DNA from: Limnohabitans sp. MMS-10A-178
GTDB lineage: Bacteria; Pseudomonadota; Gammaproteobacteria; Burkholderiales; Burkholderiaceae_C
Direction of reading: 5' to 3'
Assembly (NCBI RefSeq): GCF_003063375.1
Contig: NZ_NERY01000001.1
Location: forward strand, 1,736,001-1,800,000
Length of the DNA: 64,000 nt
The notes under the pieces were generated by a model. That model worked only from the letters and a program-made list of their open reading frames with translations, did no database searches and was not told the DNA's origin. The translations under genes and the position numbers were made by a program. Shown piece after piece: positions 57,202 to 64,000 of this stretch. The stretch's first letter is position 1, and each line of letters opens with the position of its first letter.

Positions 57202-57322
57202 TGAAGTTGATGACTTATCTCATCATAAACAATCGTGAAATCATTTGAAATTTGGGTTGCATTTGATCAAGTGCTCAAGGTTTGAGGCAAAATTGTTTTT
57301 TTGAATCTGATCAGAGAACATC

Positions 57323-57736
57323 ATGCAACCTTTCCACTTGGCATTTCCCGTAACGTCTTTGGCAAAAGCCAGGGCTTTTTATGGCGATTTATTAGGCTGC
57401 TCTGAAGGGCGCTCCAGCGATGAGTGGGTCGACTTCAACTTTTATGGCCATCAAATTGTGGCGCACTTAAGTCCTTCTGAAGCCGGCCATCACAATACGA
57501 GCGCCGTCGATGGCGACAACGTGCCTGTCAGGCACTTTGGCTTGGTCATGGAAATGGGCCAGTGGGAAGTGCTTGCAGAGAAACTGAAACAGGCAGGAAC
57601 CAAGTTTGTGATTGAACCCCACATTCGATTCAAGGGCCAAGTGGGTGAACAAGCCACTATGTTTTTCTTGGACCCCTGTGGCAATGCGGTGGAGTTCAAA
57701 GCCTTTGCAAACCCAGCCAGCTTGTTTGCCAAATAA
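57323..57736 (+). CDS. VOC (glyoxalase/bleomycin resistance) superfamily protein
   Basis: FHLAFPVTSLAKARAFYGDLLGCSEGRSSDEWVDFNFYGHQIVAHL...MFFLDPCGNAVEFKAF. Confidence 0.92.
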   Translation: MQPFHLAFPVTSLAKARAFYGDLLGCSEGRSSDEWVDFNFYGHQIVAHLSPSEAGHHNTSAVDGDNVPVRHFGLVMEMGQWEVLAEKLKQAGTKFVIEPHIRFKGQVGEQATMFFLDPCGNAVEFKAFANPASLFAK

Positions 57737-57789
57737 AGCAGTGATGGCAAGCAAGGCCAAATGCTGAATTTCAGCCTTCGATTCAATTC

Positions 57790-58368
57790 ATGAATTTTAA
57801 AATGTCAGACAAATCGCTGTTTGCGATTTTGTTGCGCTCGCCTTGGTGGTATAGCTTTTTAATTGCTGCAGTGCTCATGCTGCTAGCGCGCGTGTTCTTG
57901 CCCGAGGCCTTTCGCGCTATTGGGATGCTCAGCTCACTTCCCTTTGCCGTGTTGGGCATCATTGCCGCTTGGCGGCAGCGCGACAAGCCATCAGCTGAAC
58001 GCGTATCCATGGCTTTAGACCAATTGGCCAAAATGTCGTGGAAGCAGTTTTTGCCCATCATGGAGCAAGCCTTTGTTCAGCAGGGCTTCACCGTAACACC
58101 TCTGAACTCAAATTCGGCAGACTTGCAATTGGAAAAAAAGGGCAGGGTTACCTTGGTCAGTTGCAAACGCTGGAAGGCCGCCACCTTGGGGGTGGAGGTT
58201 TTACGCGATTTGAAGGCCATGCAAGTTGCCGAAGAAGCCTCTTATGCGGCTTGTATCAGTTTGAGCTTGCCCACCGGCGTGGCCCTTAAATTTGCCAAAG
58301 AAAACGCAATTCAATTGATCTGCCAAGACGAGCTGGCATCACTCTGTCTCAAGGTGATGAAAGACTAA
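57790..58368 (+). CDS. Membrane-anchored Mrr-like restriction endonuclease-fold protein
   Basis: Two N-terminal hydrophobic segments, then MSWKQFLPIMEQAFVQQGFTV...ADLQLEKKGRVTLVSCKRWKAATLGVEVLRDLKAMQ. Confidence 0.75.
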   Translation: MNFKMSDKSLFAILLRSPWWYSFLIAAVLMLLARVFLPEAFRAIGMLSSLPFAVLGIIAAWRQRDKPSAERVSMALDQLAKMSWKQFLPIMEQAFVQQGFTVTPLNSNSADLQLEKKGRVTLVSCKRWKAATLGVEVLRDLKAMQVAEEASYAACISLSLPTGVALKFAKENAIQLICQDELASLCLKVMKD

Positions 58369-58382
58369 AGCGCCACCCAAGA

Positions 58383-59453
58383 CTACAAAGCCCGCATGAT
58401 GTGCGCTATGCAGTCGTTGGTTTTGGCGGCATCAATCCACCGCAGGATACACACCAGCTCCAACTGGGGGTCGACCCATGTGATGGACGAGCCGGCGCCA
58501 ATGGCAAACCAAGAACTGCGCGGCGCGTCTTTGAACAGTGCGCCATCTTTGTTGAGCCAAATGAGGTAGCCGTAGTAGGGCGCAACATCGCAGGGTTGTT
58601 GCATCATGTGCATCCACTTGGCCGAAAGTATTTGCTTTCCTTTGTAATGGCCATTGCCCATGAGCATCAAGCCAATGAGGGCTTGGTCCATGGCTGAAAT
58701 TGAAATACCACCGCCCCAATGGCTGCCGCCCGGAACTGACATCATGCGTTGGCCATTGACTTGCGTCCAACCTTGTTCGTAGCCCACCCATTGAAACTCA
58801 TCTGAGCAACCCAAAGGTTTGCGGAAAAATTCTTCAAACACTTCTGGCAGCGGGCGCTTGAACAAATGCAACAAGGCCAAAGACAGTTGGTTGATGCGAA
58901 CGTCGTTGTATTCAAATCTTGAGCCTGGCTCGCCCAAGGGTCTGGGGTCGCCTTTGGTGCCGCCAGCTTCTCCGGTTTGGTAAGTTAACCAACGATATCG
59001 GTCGACCTGCTCGGGAATGCCAAGGCATGTGCCTTCCCACTCGCTGGTTTGCTGCAAAAGGTGGTGCCATGTGATGCGCGATAAGCGCTCTCCCTCAAAG
59101 CCAATGCCAGGACATTGTTGAACCACCGGTGTGTGAACGTCTCTAATCAGACCTTGATCAAATGCAAGGCCCGCCAACAAAGCCAAATAGGTTTTGGCCA
59201 CACTGAAGGTGAGATCGGCCTTGTGCGCTTGGCCCCACTTTGCGAGCAATTGGTTCTTGTGAAACAGAACGCCAGACACAGGGCCACGACCATGAACCGG
59301 TCCATACAAGCGGTTGTAGGGGGGCGGATCGGCTTCGTGAATGCCCCAGGGTGGTGAGGTATCACGAGACCAGGGCGATTCGCACTGCTCTGTGAATTGA
59401 GTGGCTTTTTGAAGTGCAGGCGTCATGTGGGTTTTTTCTTGTAGGGTTATCAC
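58383..59453 (-). CDS. Serine hydrolase, beta-lactamase/class C-like family
   Basis: TFSVAKTYLALLAGLAFDQG (SxxK), RFEYNDVRINQLSLALL (YxN), C-terminal GAGSSITWVDPQLELVCILRW. Confidence 0.85.
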   Translation of the reverse strand: MITLQEKTHMTPALQKATQFTEQCESPWSRDTSPPWGIHEADPPPYNRLYGPVHGRGPVSGVLFHKNQLLAKWGQAHKADLTFSVAKTYLALLAGLAFDQGLIRDVHTPVVQQCPGIGFEGERLSRITWHHLLQQTSEWEGTCLGIPEQVDRYRWLTYQTGEAGGTKGDPRPLGEPGSRFEYNDVRINQLSLALLHLFKRPLPEVFEEFFRKPLGCSDEFQWVGYEQGWTQVNGQRMMSVPGGSHWGGGISISAMDQALIGLMLMGNGHYKGKQILSAKWMHMMQQPCDVAPYYGYLIWLNKDGALFKDAPRSSWFAIGAGSSITWVDPQLELVCILRWIDAAKTNDCIAHIMRAL

Positions 59454-59532
59454 TTGAAGCCCGTTATTGTTCTGATAGATAATATTGTTTCGAGCTATAA
59501 TTTTTTTGATTTAAAGTTTAACAGGAGACAAA

Positions 59533-60690
59533 ATGACCACAGTTCAGCAAGACGTTCAAGTAAGCGATAGCCCCATGGCCAGTCGTCGCCGTTTCTTTGG
59601 CAAGGCTGCAACAGCTGCCGTGGCTGCCCCATTGATGGGCGCGCCACTCATCGCTGTCGCTCAAGCGCCTATCGTTTTCAAGATGCAAGGTTCTTGGGGT
59701 ACCAACGAAATTTTCAGCGAAATGGCGCAGCAATACGTCACACGCGTTAATGAAATGTCCGGTGGCCGCCTCAGAATTGAATATCTGCCAGCAGGCGCTG
59801 TGGTTAAGCCATTTGAAATCATCGATGCCGTGAGCAAAGGCGTGCTCGACGGTGGCCACCACGTTTCTGGCTACTGGTACGGTAAGAACAAATCTGCTTC
59901 TTTGTTTGGCACAGGCCCTGTGAGCGGCGCTACCCCCGAAATCGGTTTGAGCTGGATTCAGGCTGGTGGTGGTCAGCAGCTTTGGGACAAATTGGTTGCC
60001 AAGATGAACCTCAATGTGGTTGGTTTCTTCTCCTTTCCAATGCCATCACAGCCACTGGGTTGGTTCAAAAAGGCGCCACCTAAAAAGGCGTCTGACTTGA
60101 AAGGCTTCAAGTACCGCACCATTGGTTTGGCTGCCGACATGTTGCAGGAAATGGGCATGGCCGTTGCTCAATTGCCAGGCGGCGAAATTGTGCCCGCCAT
60201 GCAGCGCGGTGTGATTGATGCCTTCGAATTCAACAACCCCACCGCCGACATGCGTTTTGGCGCTCAAGACGTGGCCAAGTTCTACTCCATGGGTTCCTTC
60301 CACCAAGCCCAAGAATTCTTTGAAATTATTTTCAACAAAGACAAGTACAACGCTTTGCCCGCAGACTTGAAGGCAATTTTGAAGTACGCTGCTGAAGCTG
60401 CATCTACCGCATCTACAGCGTTGGCCCACGAAAACTACTCAAAGGATTTGCAAGAGCTCATCGTCAAGCACAAGGTGCAGGTGTCTCGCACCAGTGCAGA
60501 TGTCTACAAAGGCCAATTGGCTGCATGGGACGTTGTCACTGCAAAACTGGAAAAAGAAGTCGACATGTTCAAGGAAGTGAACGATTCGTTCAAGGCCTGG
60601 TCACGTCGCGTGGGCTTTTACCACTTCACCAACGAAGCCAACTACCGCATGGCTTACGAGCACGTACAGAAGACCAAGCTGCCAGTCTGA
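59533..60690 (+). CDS. TRAP transporter substrate-binding protein DctP-type, Tat-signal candidate
   Basis: SRRRFFGKAATAAVAAP Tat-like signal; ITxG-type DctP sequence; followed by DctQ/DctM genes. Confidence 0.9.
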   Translation: MTTVQQDVQVSDSPMASRRRFFGKAATAAVAAPLMGAPLIAVAQAPIVFKMQGSWGTNEIFSEMAQQYVTRVNEMSGGRLRIEYLPAGAVVKPFEIIDAVSKGVLDGGHHVSGYWYGKNKSASLFGTGPVSGATPEIGLSWIQAGGGQQLWDKLVAKMNLNVVGFFSFPMPSQPLGWFKKAPPKKASDLKGFKYRTIGLAADMLQEMGMAVAQLPGGEIVPAMQRGVIDAFEFNNPTADMRFGAQDVAKFYSMGSFHQAQEFFEIIFNKDKYNALPADLKAILKYAAEAASTASTALAHENYSKDLQELIVKHKVQVSRTSADVYKGQLAAWDVVTAKLEKEVDMFKEVNDSFKAWSRRVGFYHFTNEANYRMAYEHVQKTKLPV

Positions 60691-60707
60691 TCTTGGCTTA
60701 AAATCCG

Positions 60708-60738
60708 AAAGCTGCCGAAATTCGTTTCGGCAGCTTTT
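60708..60738 (+). terminator. Hairpin after dctP-like gene
   Basis: AAAGCTGCCGAAATTCGTTTCGGCAGCTTTT. Confidence 0.75.
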
Positions 60739-60763
60739 CTTTTTGTATGAATAGGTTAATCAA

Positions 60764-61333
60764 ATGGAATTTTGGATTCGAAGGATTGACATCCTCAACA
60801 AGTCAATTGGTCACGCATTTTCTTGGTGTGTGTTAATCCTCACCGCATCCACCTGCTTCGAGGTGTTCATGCGTTATGTGCTCAACAGCCCCACCGTGTG
60901 GGCGTTTGACATGAGCTACATGTTGTACGGTGCCATGTTCATGATGTCGGGCGCATATGCCCTCTCACGCAACTCGCACGTGCGGGGCGACTTCTTCTAC
61001 CGCAACTGGTCCAACCGCACACAAGCCAAAGTAGATTTGGCTTTGTACTTCTTGTTTTTCTTTCCTGGCATTTTTGCCATGGTGTTCACAGGTGGTCAAT
61101 ACGCTTACGAAAGCATTCGTATTTTGGAGTCCAGCGTGAACAGTCCTGCAGGTGTGCCAGTTTGGCCCCTGAAGTCGATCATTTTTGTAGCCGGCATTAC
61201 GCTTCTCATTGCGGGTGCGGCTGAAGTCATGCGTTGCCTGGTATGCATTCGCACTGGCGAGTGGTTGTCGCGCGGCACCGATGTCGAAGAACTTGAACAA
61301 GTGTTGATCCAACAACACGCTGAGAAAGAATAA
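60764..61333 (+). CDS. TRAP transporter small permease (DctQ-type)
   Basis: Four hydrophobic segments; TCFEVFMRYVLNSPTVWAFDMSYMLYGAMFM. Confidence 0.92.
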   Translation: MEFWIRRIDILNKSIGHAFSWCVLILTASTCFEVFMRYVLNSPTVWAFDMSYMLYGAMFMMSGAYALSRNSHVRGDFFYRNWSNRTQAKVDLALYFLFFFPGIFAMVFTGGQYAYESIRILESSVNSPAGVPVWPLKSIIFVAGITLLIAGAAEVMRCLVCIRTGEWLSRGTDVEELEQVLIQQHAEKE

Positions 61334-61335
61334 TC

Positions 61336-62745
61336 ATGAGTGATCCGTTTGTCGCCCTCCTAATGTTGGGGCTCTTTATTGTCTTTATTTTCTTCGGATT
61401 CCCCATTGCCTTCACCATGATGGCCATGGGTATGGGTTTTGGCTTTTACGCCTACTTCACGCCTGACCAGTTAATCTGGGACAACCGCATCTTGTACCTG
61501 TTCACACAAAACACCTTCAGTGTGATGAACAACGATGTGCTTATATCGATTCCCTTGTTTCTCTTTATGGGATACATCATTGAGCGAGCTAACATCCTAG
61601 ACAGGTTGTTTTTGAGTTTGCAGGTTGGCCTACGAGGTGTTCCCGGCTCTATGGCCGTGGCTGCATTGGTTACTTGTACGCTTTTTGCCACAGCCACCGG
61701 TATTGTGGGCGCGGTGGTGGCCCTGATGGGGCTGATCGCCTTGCCGGCGATGCTTAAAGCCGGTTATGACGAAAAACTGGCCAGTGGTGTGATTACTGCA
61801 GGTGGCACTTTGGGTATTTTGATTCCACCCTCCATCTTGCTCATTGTGTACGCGGCCACAGCCAGCGTATCGGTGGTCAAGATGTACGCCGCGGCCATCA
61901 TCCCTGGCTTCACATTGGCATTTCTTTACCTCATTTACATCATCGTGCGTGCCACGCTCAATCCCTCTTTGTGTCCCAAGCCCAAAGATGTGTACGATTA
62001 CTCCGTCTGGGAAAGCATTGTCATGGTGTTGAAGGCTTTTGTGCCTTTGGCCGTCTTGATCATGTCGGTATTGGGATCTATTTTGTTTGGTTTGGCCACG
62101 CCCAGCGAAGCGGCCGCCATGGGCGTTTTGGGTGGCATTATTTTGGCCATCGTCTACCGCGCCTTCACTTGGGAGCGGCTGCGCGAGTCGGTTTACCTCA
62201 CGGCCCGCACCTCGGCCATGGTGTGTTTCCTTTTTGTAGGTTCGGCCACTTTCGCATCGGTTTTTGGTTATTTGGGCGGTGAGCATTTGGTCAAGGACTT
62301 CATGCTGGCATTGGACCTGTCGCCTTTGCAGTTCTTGCTCTTGTCTCAGTTCATAATTTTCATCTTGGGCTGGCCTTTGGAGTGGAGCGAGATCATCATC
62401 ATCTTCGTGCCCATCTTCCTGCCTTTGCTGCCCTTGTACAACATCGATCCCATCTTGTTTGGCATCTTGATTGCAGTGAACTTGCAAACCGCTTTCTTGA
62501 CACCGCCCATGGCGATGTCGGCCTATTACCTGAAAGGGGTTGCACCCAAGACGCTGCAATTGAACACCATCTTCAGTGGGTGCATGCCTTTCGTGTACAT
62601 CATTTTGTTCACACTGGCCATGACTTATGTCTTCCCAGCCATGGTTACTTACTTGCCAGACCAGTTCTTCAACCAGTCGGTTGAGATGGAACGCGACCCC
62701 AACGACGAGTCGGTGGTCAACCCCGACTTCTTCAAGACGAACTGA
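61336..62745 (+). CDS. TRAP transporter large permease (DctM-type)
   Basis: FGFPIAFTMMAMG, GTLGILIPPSILLIVYA, TPPMAMSAYYLKGVAP. Confidence 0.94.
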   Translation: MSDPFVALLMLGLFIVFIFFGFPIAFTMMAMGMGFGFYAYFTPDQLIWDNRILYLFTQNTFSVMNNDVLISIPLFLFMGYIIERANILDRLFLSLQVGLRGVPGSMAVAALVTCTLFATATGIVGAVVALMGLIALPAMLKAGYDEKLASGVITAGGTLGILIPPSILLIVYAATASVSVVKMYAAAIIPGFTLAFLYLIYIIVRATLNPSLCPKPKDVYDYSVWESIVMVLKAFVPLAVLIMSVLGSILFGLATPSEAAAMGVLGGIILAIVYRAFTWERLRESVYLTARTSAMVCFLFVGSATFASVFGYLGGEHLVKDFMLALDLSPLQFLLLSQFIIFILGWPLEWSEIIIIFVPIFLPLLPLYNIDPILFGILIAVNLQTAFLTPPMAMSAYYLKGVAPKTLQLNTIFSGCMPFVYIILFTLAMTYVFPAMVTYLPDQFFNQSVEMERDPNDESVVNPDFFKTN

Positions 62746-64000
62746 TGGCTGAACCTACAAAAAATGTGTCCGATCTGACCGCTTTGGAGGTGCGCGAGCA
62801 CCTGCTCAGCGGCCAGGAAACGGTGCCAGAGTTCATGGCCAAACTAGGTCGTTTTGTGGATGGCGCAGACAAGGCCATCCACGCCTTTGCACACCGCGAT
62901 GACCGTGTGGTTGATTTGCAAGCAGACAACCTGCAGCGTGATCGCGCGGCGGGGCACTTGCCTGGCCCCTTGTACGGCGTACCGGTGGGGGTCAAGGACA
63001 TCATTGACACAATGGATTTCCCGACTGAATACGGTAGCCCCATTCATGCAGGGCGCTATTCGGTAGGTGATGCCACTGTGGTGTCCCGCTTGCGTGCCGC
63101 AGGCGCCGTGATATTCGGTAAAACCGTTACCACCGAGTTTGCCACCACGCATCCAGGCCCCACCTGCAACCCCCACAATCTGGCACACACCCCTGGTGGT
63201 TCTTCCAGTGGCTCTGCTGCGGCAGTGGCAGCGGGCATGGTGCCCGTGGCGCTGGGCACTCAAACCAATGGCTCCGTCATTCGCCCGGCTTCGTTTTGCG
63301 GTGTGTATGCGCTCAAGCCCTCGCGAGGTCTTTTGCCACGCACGGGTGTGCTGGACCAGTCGCCCTCTTTGGACGAAATTGGTGTGTTTGCACGCAACTT
63401 GGAAGACATTGCCAAGCTTACCGAAATCATGTCGGGTGACGACGGCCACGACAGCGCCAGTGCGCGACAAAGTCCACGCAGGCTCTACGATGTGGCAGTG
63501 TCTCAGCCGCCCTTGCCACCCAAGTTTTGTTTTGTCAAAACCCCATGGTGGGACGACGTCGAGCCTGAAGCTCGCGAGGCCTACGAGGCTTTCGTGGCCC
63601 ACATGGGCGAAAACGTTGAAGTTGTGCAACTGCCCGACATTGTTAAGCAAGTGGCGCCTTGGTTGGTCACAGTTAACGAAATTGAGCTTGGCGTGTGCCT
63701 GCAAAAAGAGTGGTTGCACCACCGCGAGTTACTGAGTGAACCGCTGCGTGCGCGCGTCGAAAAATCCATGACGATGCCAGGTACCAACTACCTTATTGCC
63801 AAAGACCGCATGTTCCACGTCATGAATGCCTTTGACGAGTACTTTGCTACTTACGATGCTATTTTGTGTCCTGCGGCTTTAGGCACGGCTCCCCACAGCT
63901 TGGCTTCCACTGGCAATCCAATTATGCAAACCGTCTGGAGCTTTGCTGGACTGCCCAGCGTGAATTTGCCGCTGCTCACCTTGTCCAATGGTTTGCCCTT
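62745..64000 (+). CDS. Amidase (amidase-signature family), truncated by window end
   Basis: ATG overlaps the dctM stop (TGATG). LYGVPVGVKDIIDTMDFPTEYGSPI, HTPGGSSSGSAAAVAAGMVPVALGTQTNGSVIRPASFCGVYALKPSRG. Missing from the ORF track because it has no stop in the window. Confidence 0.92.
   Translation, partial: MAEPTKNVSDLTALEVREHLLSGQETVPEFMAKLGRFVDGADKAIHAFAHRDDRVVDLQADNLQRDRAAGHLPGPLYGVPVGVKDIIDTMDFPTEYGSPIHAGRYSVGDATVVSRLRAAGAVIFGKTVTTEFATTHPGPTCNPHNLAHTPGGSSSGSAAAVAAGMVPVALGTQTNGSVIRPASFCGVYALKPSRGLLPRTGVLDQSPSLDEIGVFARNLEDIAKLTEIMSGDDGHDSASARQSPRRLYDVAVSQPPLPPKFCFVKTPWWDDVEPEAREAYEAFVAHMGENVEVVQLPDIVKQVAPWLVTVNEIELGVCLQKEWLHHRELLSEPLRARVEKSMTMPGTNYLIAKDRMFHVMNAFDEYFATYDAILCPAALGTAPHSLASTGNPIMQTVWSFAGLPSVNLPLLTLSNGLP

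Noticed and set aside
61630-62559. 309-aa minus-strand ORF opposite dctM, and 62844..63722 opposite the amidase
   Set aside because: Composition (His/Gln/Arg-rich) is typical antisense translation of well-conserved plus-strand genes.

Overview
The window is a chromosomal segment that looks betaproteobacterial. Burkholderiales/Comamonadaceae-like is an inference from gene content (tRNA-Leu-tig-clpP-clpX-lon, hpnCDE, Bug-family receptors). It is densely coded, with no rRNA, CRISPR array, prophage or recognisable transposase gene. Main blocks: (i) two S9 prolyl-oligopeptidase-type peptidases around a TonB-dependent receptor; (ii) a lipid kinase and a large HExxHxxGxxH metalloprotease; (iii) a ~19.7 kb minus-strand type I secretion operon (TolC, ABC, HlyD) ending in a ~5040-aa repeat adhesin with about 36 Ig-like repeats, seven FG-GAP repeats and a C-terminal RTX-like region; (iv) hemH, a HAD hydrolase and squalene genes hpnCDE; (v) an RND efflux pair with a clear promoter; (vi) tRNA-Leu, tig, clpP, clpX, lon, tRNA-Gly, tRNA-Cys; (vii) a DUF1800/DUF1501 pair bracketed by 59-bp direct repeats; (viii) Bug receptors, a peroxiredoxin, a two-domain OsmC protein and a carboxymuconolactone decarboxylase-family protein; (ix) a TRAP transporter followed by an amidase that runs off the window. 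The least explained signal is a dispersed foldback element family, seen in four copies. It has a near-invariant ~29-nt core (CGATTTCTGGTACYCCAGTATGAGGA) inside stems that are self-complementary but differ between copies. Three copies are also associated with a shared ATTAATGTTGATCTGACCCCA-type end sequence. All product calls come from reading the translations; no database search was run.
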